Shown: positions 29,316-38,539 of the stretch, in pieces
How the letters are laid out: every line of letters begins with the position of its first letter
Numbering within the stretch: position 1 is the stretch's first letter
NCBI RefSeq assembly: GCF_000377645.1
Contig: NZ_KB898472.1
Coordinates: forward strand, 124,001 to 188,000
Origin: Thiomonas sp. FB-6
GTDB lineage: Bacteria > Pseudomonadota > Gammaproteobacteria > Burkholderiales > Burkholderiaceae_C
Direction of reading: 5' to 3'
Length of the DNA stretch: 64,000 nt
Position numbers and translations under genes: made by a program
Notes under the pieces: model-generated
The model's input: the letters and a program-made list of their open reading frames with translations, nothing else
Databases searched by the model: none
Told to the model about the DNA's origin: nothing

Positions 29316-30050
29316 ATGCACAAACTCGCCTTCGCCGCGCTGCTCGCCGGCGCGCAGCTTCCTGCCGGTGCCGCCGCGCTCCAGGTGCGGATGATGAACA
29401 ACACCCCCTACGGCATCGATTTCAGCCTGCAGATGGCCCATCTGAATGGCGCCCGCGTGAGCGAGCCCACCTTCCTGGGCAAGGCGCTGAGCACGCACAT
29501 CGGCTACGTGCCCATCCTGGACGGGCAGGGCACGAGCACGTCCGACGTGCCCTACGTCACCACCGATCCCGGGAACGGCGACGACGCCATCAGCCTGAAC
29601 ATGCGCATGCGCGTCACCTGGAACGAGGGCTACAACTGGGATTACGTGGAACTGGGCATGCTGCGCAAGATCTTCGGCGGGCCCCATGTGTGCGACGTGC
29701 ACGCCGGCGGTCCGGTGCACGACGGCGAAATCGTGCTGCTGGACCTGCAGCCCTCGACCCTGCGCCCCTACGTGCTCAGCGAGGTCCTGCCCAACGGCGA
29801 TTCGTGCAGCTTCTACATCAGCCGCGGCTTCGGGCCGGTGGTCTGGGGGCCCGAGCATGGGGCGGAGCAGGCCGCGGAGCCCGAAGCCGGGGCGCAGGAC
29901 CTTCCCGGTGTCACGCGGGCGATGCACGGAGCCGAGCTCGCCCGCATCGAGCCGGCGCTGCACGCGCGCCTGGACGAGGACTACCTGCGCGCGACCGGCG
30001 TCGACCTGCGTGCGGTGCGCGCGCGCAACGCCCGCCTCGCGCCTCAGTGA
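29316..30050 (+). CDS. Exported protein of unknown function
   Basis: 244 residues from ATG 29316, preceded by CGGGAG. A signal peptide is evident (HKLAFAALLAGAQLPAGAAA). The mature part has two cysteines (VCDVHAG and DSCSFYISRG) that could form a disulfide, many aromatic/polar beta-type segments and no known catalytic motif. It is not recognised. It ends 7 nt inside the 3' end of the convergent MFS remnant. Confidence 0.6.
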   Translation: MHKLAFAALLAGAQLPAGAAALQVRMMNNTPYGIDFSLQMAHLNGARVSEPTFLGKALSTHIGYVPILDGQGTSTSDVPYVTTDPGNGDDAISLNMRMRVTWNEGYNWDYVELGMLRKIFGGPHVCDVHAGGPVHDGEIVLLDLQPSTLRPYVLSEVLPNGDSCSFYISRGFGPVVWGPEHGAEQAAEPEAGAQDLPGVTRAMHGAELARIEPALHARLDEDYLRATGVDLRAVRARNARLAPQ

Positions 30051-30453
30051 GCGGGCGCGGGCCCCGGGTTCCACAGCGCGTGCAGCAGCAGCGCGGCGGC
30101 GGCGAAGGCCGCTCCGGCGCCCGCCACCGCGGGCCAGCCGCCCAGCGCCCAGGCCTGCCCGGCCACTAGCAGGCCGCTCATCACCAGGCCCACCGCGCGC
30201 CCGCGGCGCTGCGGCGCGGCCAGGTGCGCGACCAGCGGAATGATCTGCTGCGCGAGCGAGGCGCTCAGGCCCATTCCCAGGCAGGCCGCCGCCATCAACG
30301 GCACGTTCGGGGCCAGCGCCGCGCAGACCAGCATCAGGACCAGTGCGGTGCCCATGCACAGGCCATGGCCATCAGCAGCAGGAAGGCGCGGGGCAGCTGC
30401 GGGGCATGGCCGGATGAGCCGGACCGGGTGTTCGGGCGAGCGAGGAAAGACAT
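30044..30453 (-). pseudogene. Decayed major facilitator superfamily transporter
   Basis: An N-terminal piece from ATG 30453 (MSFLARPNTRSGSSG then QLPRAFLLLMAMACA) shifts frame near 30360 into GTALVLMLVCAALAPNVPLM, LGMGLSASLAQQIIPLVAHL, GRAVGLVMSGLLVAGQ and a last helix ending GPAPAH. Spacing and order match an arabinose-efflux/YnfM-like MFS protein with most of its 12 helices deleted and at least one frameshift. No intact frame covers it. Confidence 0.7.
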
Positions 30454-30539
30454 GCGGGGGAAGGAGGGCGGGGCCGCGCGAATCCCGCGGCGGCCCGGCC
30501 CGGGCATCGGCGACAATGCGGGCTTTGCCCAGCGCCGCC

Positions 30540-31748
30540 ATGCCCGAGTCCTCGCGATCCAGCCCCGCAGATGCCTGCGACCTCGTGGTGGTCGGAGCCG
30601 GCGCGGCGGGCATGATGTGCGCGGCGGTGGCGGCGCAGCGCGGGCGCCGCGTGGTGCTGATCGAGCATGCCCGGCGCATCGGCGAGAAGATCCGCATCTC
30701 CGGCGGCGGGCGCTGCAATTTCACGAACGTGTCGACGGGGCCGCGCCACTACGTCGGGCGCGACCCCGAGTTCGCCGCGCAGGCGCTGGGCGCCTACACG
30801 CCGCGCGACTTCGTCGCACTGGTGCGGCGCCACCGCATCGCCTTTCACGAGAAGCACCGCGGGCAGTTGTTCTGCGACCATGCGAGCAGCGCCATCGTGG
30901 ACATGCTGCGCGCCGAATGCGAGCGCGGCGGCGTGCGCTGGCTGCACCCTTGCCGGGTGCATGCGCTGCGCCCGGGCCCGCGCGGTTTCGAACTCGACAC
31001 CGACGCTGGAGCGCTGCGCAGCGCTCGCGTCGTGGTGGCCACCGGCGGCCTGCCGGTGGCGGCCATCGGCGCCACCGATTGGGCGCTGCGCCTGGCGCGT
31101 TCCCTGGGCCTGGACGTGGAGCCTCCGCGCCCAGCGCTCGTGCCGCTGCGTTTCGTGGCGGAGGATTTCGCGCCCTTCGCCCAACTGGCCGGCGTGGCGT
31201 TGCAGGTGCGCGCGAGCTGCGAAGGCGCCAGTTTCGACGAGGACCTGCTGTTCACCCACCGCGGCCTGTCGGGTCCCGCCGTTCTGCAGGTGTCCAGCTA
31301 CTGGGAGCCGGGGCGCGCCCTGGGGCTCGACCTGGGTTGCGGCACGGACCTGGCCGGCCTGCTGCGCCAGGCCCAGCAGGGCTCGCGCCAGTCGCTGCTC
31401 GGCGTCCTGGCGCAGGTGCTGCCGCGCCGCCTGGCCCAGGCCTGGCTGGATCAGCAGGGGCTGGACGGCGCCCGACGCGTGGCGGAGACCGGGCGCGCCG
31501 CGCTGGAGCGCCTGGCCGGGGCGCTGTCGGCGTGGTCGCCGCGCGTGGCCGGCACCGAGGGCTGGAACAAGGCCGAGGTCATGCGCGGCGGCGTGGCCAC
31601 GCACGAGCTCGACCCGCGCAGCCTGGAGGCCCGCCGCGTGCCGGGGCTGCATTTCATCGGGGAGGCGGTGGACATCACCGGCTGGCTGGGAGGCTACAAC
31701 TTCCAGTGGGCCTGGGCCAGCGCCCACGCGGCCGCGCGCTCGGTCTGA
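30540..31748 (+). CDS. HI0933/BaiN-like FAD-dependent oxidoreductase
   Basis: 402 residues. FAD-binding GxGxxG in LVVVGAGAAGMMCAAVAAQR, then the diagnostic KIRISGGGRCNFTNV, GQLFCDHASSAIVDML, VVVATGGLPVAAIGATDW, LLFTHRGLSGPAVLQVSS, and the C-terminal GLHFIGEAVDITGWLGGYNF. Members are often annotated as aminoacetone oxidase or BaiN; the physiological substrate of bacterial homologues is mostly unknown. ATG 30540 gives the standard start. Confidence 0.85.
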   Translation: MPESSRSSPADACDLVVVGAGAAGMMCAAVAAQRGRRVVLIEHARRIGEKIRISGGGRCNFTNVSTGPRHYVGRDPEFAAQALGAYTPRDFVALVRRHRIAFHEKHRGQLFCDHASSAIVDMLRAECERGGVRWLHPCRVHALRPGPRGFELDTDAGALRSARVVVATGGLPVAAIGATDWALRLARSLGLDVEPPRPALVPLRFVAEDFAPFAQLAGVALQVRASCEGASFDEDLLFTHRGLSGPAVLQVSSYWEPGRALGLDLGCGTDLAGLLRQAQQGSRQSLLGVLAQVLPRRLAQAWLDQQGLDGARRVAETGRAALERLAGALSAWSPRVAGTEGWNKAEVMRGGVATHELDPRSLEARRVPGLHFIGEAVDITGWLGGYNFQWAWASAHAAARSV

Positions 31749-31755
31749 CGGGCTC

Positions 31756-32595
31756 TCAAGCTTCCTGCCAGTTCCAGCGGTACTCGCGGCGCAGCCCGCC
31801 CTGGGGCTGGCGCTGCAGCTCGAGCACGTGCATGCTGCCGTCGGCGTCGGCGCGCAGCAGGGTGGAGCAGCGTGTGCCGTAGTCGGGCAACTGGATGAAG
31901 GGCGCCGACAGCCCGCGGCTCCACGGCTCGGAAAGTTGCATGCCCTCGGGCGGCGCCGGGATGTCCGCGTCGGGCGCGGGGCGGGCGTCGGCCAGTCGCT
32001 CCAGCAGGAATTCGAACTCGGAGCCCGGCGCGGGCGACGCGCAGCCGGCTTCCACGCATTGCGCCACGCCCTGCTTGAGCCGCAGCACCTTCGGCCACGG
32101 CGTGTCCAGCGCGGCATTCGACAGGCCGTGCACACCGGGCTGCACCTCGGCGAAGCCGCCGCGGTTGGACACCCAGGCCATGCGGCCGCGGCGCAGGTCG
32201 GCCAGCAGCAGGTTGAAGCCGGCGTAATCGGCCATGCCCTGCTGCAGTTCGCGTGCCCAGGCCTGCGGGTCGGGGGCCTCGCGGCGGCCGGGGTCCAGCG
32301 GATGCCGGCCGCGCAGGAAGCGCAGCGGCAAGTCTCCGCGCGAGGGCCTGGCCGGATCGCGCGGCCCGGGTTCGCGCACGTTGGTCAGTGCCGCCAGCAG
32401 GCCGTCGCGCCGCACGCCCAGCCAGGTGCCGCCTCCCTGCAGGTCGCGCCCGGCCAGCAGCGCCGGCAGCTCGTCGTCCTGCGCTTCCCACCAGTGCATG
32501 GGGCTGGCCGCGCGCTGCAGCCATTCGTCGCGGTTGGCGGCCAGCAGCAGGGTGCGCGGCCCGCGCGGCTGCCAGGACCAGGCGATCAGGCACAT
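31756..32595 (-). CDS. NRDE/TANGO2-family protein
   Basis: 279 residues. Begins MCLIAWSWQP with LLAANRDEWLQRAASPMHWW, the NRDE signature, then GGGTWLGVRRDGLLAALTN. The N-terminal Cys after Met removal is typical of Ntn-hydrolase-like folds. TANGO2 homologues are linked to heme and lipid handling, but the bacterial role is not established. It sits 6 nt from ygfZ on the same strand. Confidence 0.85.
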   Translation of the reverse strand: MCLIAWSWQPRGPRTLLLAANRDEWLQRAASPMHWWEAQDDELPALLAGRDLQGGGTWLGVRRDGLLAALTNVREPGPRDPARPSRGDLPLRFLRGRHPLDPGRREAPDPQAWARELQQGMADYAGFNLLLADLRRGRMAWVSNRGGFAEVQPGVHGLSNAALDTPWPKVLRLKQGVAQCVEAGCASPAPGSEFEFLLERLADARPAPDADIPAPPEGMQLSEPWSRGLSAPFIQLPDYGTRCSTLLRADADGSMHVLELQRQPQGGLRREYRWNWQEA

Positions 32596-32601
32596 GGAGC
32601 T

Positions 32602-33528
32602 TCAGCCCGCGGCGGGCAGCTCGTAGGGCAGCGTGGCCAGGCGCAGCTGCGGGCCAGCGGCCGCGCCCAGGTGCAGCTCGGCCTGAGCGGCGGCGTCGAG
32701 CTTGAGTTCGGCCAGCGCCTCCCAGCCGCCGTCCGGCGACGGCGCCGCGGAGACCACCATGCCGCAGGGCTGGCCGGGGTCGGCCGCGCTGAACACCTCG
32801 TCGCCGGCGCGCATGGCCTGCGCGCCCTGCACGCGGAAGGTGCGGCGCTTGATGCTGCCGCGGTACTGGGTGCGGGCGACGATTTCCTGGCCGGGGTAGC
32901 AGCCTTTGTGGAAATCCACCGCGCCGAGGACCTCGTAGTTGAGCATCTGGGGCACGAATTGCTGGGCCGTGGCGGCGCCCACATGGCCGATGCCGGCGCG
33001 CAGCTCGGCCAGGCGCCAGGCCTCCTCGGAGCCCCGCGGCAGCGCGGACAGGGCTTCGCGGGATTCCAGCGCCTGCCCCGTCACCAGCAGCGTGCGCCGC
33101 TGGCCCGGCGCATCGGGCAGGCGGATGGCGGTGAGCTCGCCCTCCTGGCGCGTACCCCACACCGGCAGCGCCTCGCCGGGCAGCACCGGGTCGTCCGCGG
33201 CGTCCTCCAGCAGGCCGTACACGTGGCGCTGCGCGCGTGCGTCGTCCAGCGTGCACTTCAGACGCAGGATGTACATGCGCAGGCGCTTGAGCGTGGGCTC
33301 CAGCAGTTCGGCGTCGAGCAGCAGGGCGATGGAGCCGTCGGCTTCGCGCCAGAGCAGGAAATCGGCCAGCATGCGGCCCTGCGGCGTGCACAGCGCGGCC
33401 ATGCGAGCGGTGGATTCGGGCCAGTCGCGCAACTCTTGCGTGAGCTGGGCGTGCAGCAGGTCCACGGCCTGCGGACCGCGCGCGAGCATCAGGCCCGCGC
33501 CGGGCAATTCAATGAGGGAACTAGGCAT
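32602..33528 (-). CDS. ygfZ: tRNA-modifying/Fe-S assembly protein YgfZ
   Basis: 308 residues. The folate-binding GcvT-like fold carries the YgfZ signature KGCYPGQEIVARTQYRG near residue 220, plus QGRMLADFLLWR. YgfZ helps maturation of some iron-sulfur enzymes such as MiaB. It is divergent from mltG, the conserved arrangement in proteobacteria. Confidence 0.93.
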   Translation of the reverse strand: MPSSLIELPGAGLMLARGPQAVDLLHAQLTQELRDWPESTARMAALCTPQGRMLADFLLWREADGSIALLLDAELLEPTLKRLRMYILRLKCTLDDARAQRHVYGLLEDAADDPVLPGEALPVWGTRQEGELTAIRLPDAPGQRRTLLVTGQALESREALSALPRGSEEAWRLAELRAGIGHVGAATAQQFVPQMLNYEVLGAVDFHKGCYPGQEIVARTQYRGSIKRRTFRVQGAQAMRAGDEVFSAADPGQPCGMVVSAAPSPDGGWEALAELKLDAAAQAELHLGAAAGPQLRLATLPYELPAAG

Positions 33529-33673
33529 CGGCTGGACGGCGCGGGGGCCGGGTCGCTGGCATCGGGATCGGGTCGGCTAGTATAGGAATCTGATCCGAAC
33601 CCTGCGCGCCGCCCTTCGGCGCGCGCATCGCGGCCCGTGCCGCATCGCGCCGCGGCGCGCCTCCTGGAATCGA

Positions 33674-34831
33674 GTGAAAGGCTTGAAAACGCGTTGGCCG
33701 GCGCGCCTGTTCGCGCTGGTGTTCCTGTGCGCCGTGGGCGCTGCGGCCGGCTTCGTCGGCTGGGCGCTGGCGCCCATCCGCCTGTCCACCTCCCCGCTGG
33801 ACTTCACGGTGCGCCTGGGCAGCCCGGCGCGCAGCGCGGCCGCGCAGATCCGCGCCCAGGGGGCCGACCTGTCGCCGCGCCTGTTCTACTGGCTGGCGCG
33901 CATCACCGGCGAGGGCACGCAGCTCAAGGCCGGCAGCTACGAGGTGGAGCAGGGCATCACTCCCTGGGACCTGTTGCGCAAGATGGCGCGCGGCGACCAG
34001 TCGCTGCTGGTCTTGACGGTGCCCGAGGGCTGGACCTTCTCCCAGTTCCTGGCCACGGCCGACCAGGCGCCCGGCCTGGTGCACGACGCGGCAGGGCTGA
34101 GCCCGAGCCAGATCCTGCAGCGCATCGGCGCGCCCGAAGGCCTGGACCCCGAGGGCGAATTCTTCCCCGACACCTACCTGTACGGGCGCGGCAGCTCGGA
34201 GCTGGCCCTGCTGCAGCGAGCCTACCGGCTGATGCAGCGCGAGCTGGCGCGGGCCTGGGCCGGGCGCGAGCAGGGCCTGCCGCTGCGCGACCCGCACCAG
34301 GCGCTGACCCTGGCCTCGATGGTGGAAAAGGAGACCGGCAACCCGGGCGACCGCGCGCGCATCGCCAGCGTGTTCGTCAACCGCCTGCGCGCCGGCATGC
34401 CGCTGCAGAGCGACCCGACGGTGATCTACGGGCTGGGCAGCGCCTACCGCGGCCGCCTGAGCCACAAGGACATGCAGCTGGCCTCGCCCTACAACACCTA
34501 CCTGCACGCGGGGCTGCCGCCCGGGCCGATCGCGCTTCCCGGTGCGGCCGCGCTGCAGGCGGCGCTGCACCCGGCCGACGGCCGAGCGCTGTATTTCGTG
34601 GCGCGCGGCGACGGCAGCAGCGTGTTCTCCGACACCCTGGCGCAGCACGACGCGGCGGTGACCCGCTACCTGTTGCAGGCGCACCGCGCATCCGGAGCCT
34701 CGGGTGCATCCGGTGCCGCGGCGGACGCGGCCGCGTCGCAAGCGCGGCGGCTGCCCGGCGCGGCGCCGGCGTCCGCCGGCTCCGCCGCGCCCAAGACCTC
34801 CGATGCGCGCCAGCGCCAACTCTCCCGTTGA
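33674..34831 (+). CDS. mltG: Endolytic murein transglycosylase MltG
   Basis: 385 residues from GTG 33674. One N-terminal membrane helix (LFALVFLCAVGAAAGFVGWAL), a LysM-like region (QLKAGSYEVEQGITPWDLLR), and the YceG domain with catalytic Glu in LASMVEKETGNPGDRARIAS, LQSDPTVIYG and YNTYLHAGLPPGPIALPG. It cleaves nascent glycan strands and sets chain length. C-terminal 45 residues are an Ala/Ser-rich tail. Its 3' end overlaps tmk by 29 nt. Confidence 0.94.
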   Translation: MKGLKTRWPARLFALVFLCAVGAAAGFVGWALAPIRLSTSPLDFTVRLGSPARSAAAQIRAQGADLSPRLFYWLARITGEGTQLKAGSYEVEQGITPWDLLRKMARGDQSLLVLTVPEGWTFSQFLATADQAPGLVHDAAGLSPSQILQRIGAPEGLDPEGEFFPDTYLYGRGSSELALLQRAYRLMQRELARAWAGREQGLPLRDPHQALTLASMVEKETGNPGDRARIASVFVNRLRAGMPLQSDPTVIYGLGSAYRGRLSHKDMQLASPYNTYLHAGLPPGPIALPGAAALQAALHPADGRALYFVARGDGSSVFSDTLAQHDAAVTRYLLQAHRASGASGASGAAADAAASQARRLPGAAPASAGSAAPKTSDARQRQLSR

Positions 34832-35474
34832 GGCCCCTGTCTTGAAAACTCCCCAGTCCCGCGGTTGGTTCATCACCCTGGAAGGCATCGATGGAGCCGG
34901 CAAGAGCAGCCAGTTCAGCGCCGTGGTCGAGACCCTGCGGGGCCTGGGACGCGCGGTGGTGGCCACGCGCGAGCCGGGCGGCACGCCCCTGGGCGAGCGC
35001 CTGCGCGAACTGCTGCTCAGCGAGCCGATGAGCACCTCCGCGGAAGCCCTGCTGGTGTTCGCCGCGCGCCAGGAGCATGTGCTGCACGTGATCGAGCCGG
35101 CGCTGCTGCGCGGGCAGGACGTGGTCTGCGACCGCTTCACCGACGCCACGCTGGCCTACCAGGGCGCCGGCAAGGGCATTCCGCGCGACCGCCTGGAGGC
35201 GCTGGCGCAATGGGTGCACCCGGGGCTGGAGCCGGACCTGACCCTGCTGCTCGACCTGCCCGCAGAAGTCGCCGCGCAACGCATGCAAGCCCAGGGACGC
35301 ACGGCCGACCGCTTCGAGCGCGAGCCGCAGGAGTTTTTCGCACGGGTACGCCGGGAGTACCTGGAACTGGCGCGCGAGCAACCGCGGCGCTGGCGGGTGA
35401 TCGACGCCAACCGCGACCTGGAGGACGTCCGCGAGGACGTGTTGCAAAGTCTCAAGAGTTTTCTGGAAGCCTAG
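34803..35474 (+). CDS. tmk: Thymidylate kinase
   Basis: 223 residues from ATG 34803; a TTG at 34842 would give the shorter family-typical N-terminus. P-loop FITLEGIDGAGKSSQFSAV, the DR(F/Y) motif VVCDRFTDATLAYQGAGKG and LID region with QGRTADRFE are seen. It phosphorylates dTMP. It overlaps mltG and is followed 8 nt later by holB: the conserved mltG-tmk-holB order. Confidence 0.94.
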   Translation: MRASANSPVEAPVLKTPQSRGWFITLEGIDGAGKSSQFSAVVETLRGLGRAVVATREPGGTPLGERLRELLLSEPMSTSAEALLVFAARQEHVLHVIEPALLRGQDVVCDRFTDATLAYQGAGKGIPRDRLEALAQWVHPGLEPDLTLLLDLPAEVAAQRMQAQGRTADRFEREPQEFFARVRREYLELAREQPRRWRVIDANRDLEDVREDVLQSLKSFLEA

Positions 35475-35481
35475 GAAAAAC

Positions 35482-36447
35482 ATGGATTTTCCGGCGACGC
35501 TACTGCATGGGGCCCGGGGCACCGGGCTGTGGGAATCCCTGCTCGAGGCCGCGTCGGGCCTGCTGTGCGAGGCGCCGGGCCGGGTGCTGGCGCCCTGGCA
35601 GTCGCGCGCCTGCGGCACGTGCGCCGGCTGCCACCTTGTGCGGGCCGGAACCCATCCGGACCTGCGCGTGGTGCTTCCGGCCGCGCTGGCGGCCGAACTC
35701 GGCTGGGGCGCCGAGGAGGGCGCGGAAGCCGGGCAAGGCGAGGCCAAGGGAGCCGCGGCGGGGCGCGAGATCGGCATCGAGCAAGTGCGCGGGCTGATCG
35801 ACTGGGCGCAGGGCACCAGCCATCGCGGCGGCCCGAAGGTGGCGCTGGTGCATCCGCTGGATGCGATGGCCGCGCCGGCCGCCAATGCACTTCTGAAAGT
35901 GCTTGAAGAACCTCCGGCTTCTTTATGTTTTCTCACGGGAACTCATCAACTGGACCGGGTGCTTCCGACCCTGCGCAGCCGCTGCAGCCTGCGCGCCTGG
36001 AAACGGCCCGGGGCGGAGGCGGCGCTGGCGGAACTGCAGCGCCGCGGCCAGGCCGACGCCGAGGCGGTGCTGCACTGGAGCCGGCGCGCCGTGTTCGAGG
36101 CGGACCCGGCGCGCGGCCTGGATTGGACCCGCCGCCTGGTGCGCCAGCTGGCCGAGGGCAGGGTGACCCAGCTGGACGGCGTGACGCCGGCGCAGGCCCT
36201 CGAATCCCTGCAGAAACTCACCCTGGACCTGGTGCGCGTGCGCTCGGGCCTGGCTCCCAGCTACCTCGCGGAACTGGACGCCCCGCTGCGCCGTCTCGCC
36301 GGGCGCGGCGACACCGGAGCCTGGCTGCAGTGGTGGCAGCGCCTGGCGCAGGCCGCGCGCACGCCGGACTTCCCCGTGCACGCGGGGCTCGCGGTGCAGG
36401 CCTGGGTCGTAGAATTGCAGCAACTTTGCACCTCGGGGACCAACTGA
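35482..36447 (+). CDS. holB: DNA polymerase III subunit delta'
   Basis: 321 residues. The AAA+ clamp-loader subunit is recognised by the zinc module CGTCAGCHLVRAGTHPDLR, sensor-like VALVHPLDAMAAPAANALLK, and VLEEPPASLCFLTGTHQLDR with VLPTLRSRC. The Walker A position reads LLHGARGTGLWES without Lys, as expected for the non-hydrolysing delta' subunit. ATG is 7 nt after tmk. Confidence 0.9.
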   Translation: MDFPATLLHGARGTGLWESLLEAASGLLCEAPGRVLAPWQSRACGTCAGCHLVRAGTHPDLRVVLPAALAAELGWGAEEGAEAGQGEAKGAAAGREIGIEQVRGLIDWAQGTSHRGGPKVALVHPLDAMAAPAANALLKVLEEPPASLCFLTGTHQLDRVLPTLRSRCSLRAWKRPGAEAALAELQRRGQADAEAVLHWSRRAVFEADPARGLDWTRRLVRQLAEGRVTQLDGVTPAQALESLQKLTLDLVRVRSGLAPSYLAELDAPLRRLAGRGDTGAWLQWWQRLAQAARTPDFPVHAGLAVQAWVVELQQLCTSGTN

Positions 36448-36448
36448 C

Positions 36449-36835
36449 ATGGCGACTTCCCACGCAGCCGGCGGCAGCGCCGCGACCTCGACGTCGCGGC
36501 CCAGCGTCATCCAGCTCGCGATCAAGGAGAAGCCGGCCCTGTACGCGGCCTACATTCCCTATTTCCCGGACGGGGGAATCTTCATTCCCACGCCTCGCGA
36601 ACACAAGCTGGGCGACGACGTCTACCTGCTGCTGACGGTGATGGACAACCCGCAGCGTTTTCCGATCGCCGGCAAGGTGGCGTGGATCACTCCGGCGAAC
36701 GCCGCGGGCAACCGCACGCAGGGCATCGGGGTGCAGTTTCCCGCGGACGAGAAGGCCAAGCAGCTGCGGCGCCTGATCGAGGAAATCCTCGGCCCCGCGG
36801 CCGAGGCGAACAACCGCCCCACCCATACGCTGTGA
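36449..36835 (+). CDS. pilZ: PilZ-domain protein
   Basis: 128 residues, start 1 nt past the holB stop (ATG follows TGAC). The PilZ fold is seen in YAAYIPYFPDGGIFIPTPRE, LGDDVYLLLTVMD and GIGVQFPADEK. It is the type IV pilus PilZ type placed after holB, which lacks the N-terminal RxxxR of c-di-GMP receptors; here it likewise lacks a clear RxxxR. It acts with PilB/FimX in pilus assembly in characterised species. Confidence 0.88.
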   Translation: MATSHAAGGSAATSTSRPSVIQLAIKEKPALYAAYIPYFPDGGIFIPTPREHKLGDDVYLLLTVMDNPQRFPIAGKVAWITPANAAGNRTQGIGVQFPADEKAKQLRRLIEEILGPAAEANNRPTHTL

Positions 36836-36915
36836 GCCGCGCGCGCCCAGGGCGCGCGCTCTGCCCGGCGGCGCGGCTCGCGCGGCCGCGCCATGCAGCC
36901 AATCTGCTTCGCGAC

Positions 36916-37701
36916 ATGCCCCTGACCGATTCGCATTGCCACCTGAACTTCCCCGGCCTGCGCGAGCGCGAGGAGGAGATCCTCGCCGCCATGCGCGAGC
37001 ACGGCGTGCTGCGCGCGCTGAACATCAGCACCCAGGTCGCCGAGTTCGACCAGGTGCTGGGCTTCGCCGAGCGCCACGCCCACATCTGGGCCACCGTGGG
37101 CGTGCACCCGGACACGGAGCACGAGCCCGAGGTGGACCAGGCCACGCTGGTGGCGCGCGCGCGCCATCCGAAGGTGCTGGCGCTGGGCGAGACCGGGCTG
37201 GACTACTACCGCCTGGAAGGGCGCAGCCATGCCGACATGCAGTGGCAGCGAGACCGCTTCGCGGTGCACATCCAGGCCGCGCGCGAGGTCGGCAAGCCGC
37301 TGGTCATCCACACCCGCGCGGCGGCCGAGGACACGCTGGCCATGCTGCGGGAGCAGGGCGCCGCCGACTGCGGCGGGGTGTTCCACTGTTTCACCGAATC
37401 GTGGGAGGTGGCCCGCGCCGCGCTGGACCTCGGTTTCTACATCTCCCTGTCGGGCATCCTGACCTTCAAGAACGCGAAGGACCTGCAGGAAGTCGCGAAA
37501 AAGCTGCCCGAGGACCGCATCCTGGTGGAGACCGACAGCCCCTACCTGGCGCCGGTGCCGCACCGGGGACAGACCAACCAGCCTGGCTACACGCGTTTCG
37601 TGGCGCGTTTCCTGGCCCAGTTGCGAGGCTGCGAGGAGGCCCGGGTGGAAGCATTCACTGAGGCCAATTTCGATAGGCTTTTCAAACCGGTAGCACATTA
37701 A
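36916..37701 (+). CDS. tatD: TatD-family metal-dependent hydrolase
   Basis: 261 residues. Metal ligands: DSHCHLNF at the start, GETGLDYYR, VIHTRAAAEDTL, FHCFTESWEVA and VETDSPYLAPVPHRG. These enzymes are 3'-5' exonucleases or deoxyribonucleases acting on damaged ends. It closes the mltG-tmk-holB-pilZ-tatD cluster; ATG 36916. Confidence 0.92.
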   Translation: MPLTDSHCHLNFPGLREREEEILAAMREHGVLRALNISTQVAEFDQVLGFAERHAHIWATVGVHPDTEHEPEVDQATLVARARHPKVLALGETGLDYYRLEGRSHADMQWQRDRFAVHIQAAREVGKPLVIHTRAAAEDTLAMLREQGAADCGGVFHCFTESWEVARAALDLGFYISLSGILTFKNAKDLQEVAKKLPEDRILVETDSPYLAPVPHRGQTNQPGYTRFVARFLAQLRGCEEARVEAFTEANFDRLFKPVAH

Positions 37702-37720
37702 ATTCAAGTAAGGTGTTAGC

Positions 37721-38419
37721 GTGGAACATACCCTCTCCAGGCGCCGCTGGCTGCTCGGCGCGGGGCTCGGTGCCTGCCTGATGGGCCTCGGTGCGGGCTT
37801 GCCGGCGGCGGCCGGCTCCTTCACCGATTTCTTCCGCGCGCTGCAGACCGACGACGTCGGCGAGGTACGCGAGCTGCTGCGCCAGGGCTTCGACCCCAAT
37901 GCCGTGGACCCGCACGGCAACAGCGCGCTGTACCTGGCGCTGCAGAACCACGCGCTGAAGGTGGCGCGGCTGCTGATCGAGCAGCCGGGCCTGCGCCTGG
38001 ACCAGCGCAATCCGCAGGGCGAGACGGCGTTGATGATCGCCTGCCTGCGCGGAGACGCGGAGTTGGCCGAGGAACTGGTGAAGCGCGGCGCGCAGGTCAA
38101 TCCGCCGGGCCAGGCACCGGCCTGGTCAGCCTTGTCCTACGCCGCCACGAACGGCCACGACGATCTGGTGAAGTTCCTGCTGGCCCACGGCGCCCGGGTG
38201 AACCAGCAGGCGTCCAACGGCACCACGCCGCTGATGATGGCCGCGTACTTCGGCCACGCGTCGACGGTGCGCCTGTTGCTGGCGGCGGGCGCCGACCCGA
38301 AGCAGCGCAACGCCATGGGCTTCACGGCCATGGATCTGGCGATGAAGCAATCGCACAAGGACACCGCGGAACTGCTGGGCCGCGCGCTGGACGGCTCGCG
38401 CAAGCCGGGCCAGTGGTGA
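37721..38419 (+). CDS. Exported ankyrin-repeat protein
   Basis: 232 residues from GTG 37721, 19 nt after tatD. A twin-arginine-like signal (SRRRWLLGAGLGACLMGLGA) is followed by at least four ankyrin repeats: DPHGNSALYLALQNHALKVA, NPQGETALMIACLRGDAELA, WSALSYAATNGHDDLVKFLL, NGTTPLMMAAYFGHASTVRL. Likely a periplasmic protein-interaction module. Its partner is unknown, but a position after tatD is common in Burkholderiales. Confidence 0.85.
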   Translation: MEHTLSRRRWLLGAGLGACLMGLGAGLPAAAGSFTDFFRALQTDDVGEVRELLRQGFDPNAVDPHGNSALYLALQNHALKVARLLIEQPGLRLDQRNPQGETALMIACLRGDAELAEELVKRGAQVNPPGQAPAWSALSYAATNGHDDLVKFLLAHGARVNQQASNGTTPLMMAAYFGHASTVRLLLAAGADPKQRNAMGFTAMDLAMKQSHKDTAELLGRALDGSRKPGQW

Positions 38420-38481
38420 GGCCCAGGACCTGAGGGTCCGGGCGGAGCCCGGCCCCTGGGGAGCCTGAAACGGCGCATATT

Positions 38482-38539
38482 TGCATTATGTTAAATGCAG
38501 CTGGCTTGCGTACATTCGCTGCTTCGTTAGAATGTTCGC
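38482..38539 (+). promoter_or_regulatory. Promoter/operator region of ArsR-rhodanese gene copy 1
   Basis: TGCATT-N6-AATGCA (38482-38499) is an AT-rich inverted repeat. Downstream, TTGCGT (38506-38511), a 16-nt spacer and TAGAAT (38528-38533) form a candidate promoter; ACATTC-N12-GAATGT (38512-38535) is a second inverted repeat overlapping it. The -10 box ends 6 nt before the ATG, leaving no space for a Shine-Dalgarno. A 27-nt block (38513-38539) recurs with two changes before copy 2 (60281-60307). Confidence 0.6.
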
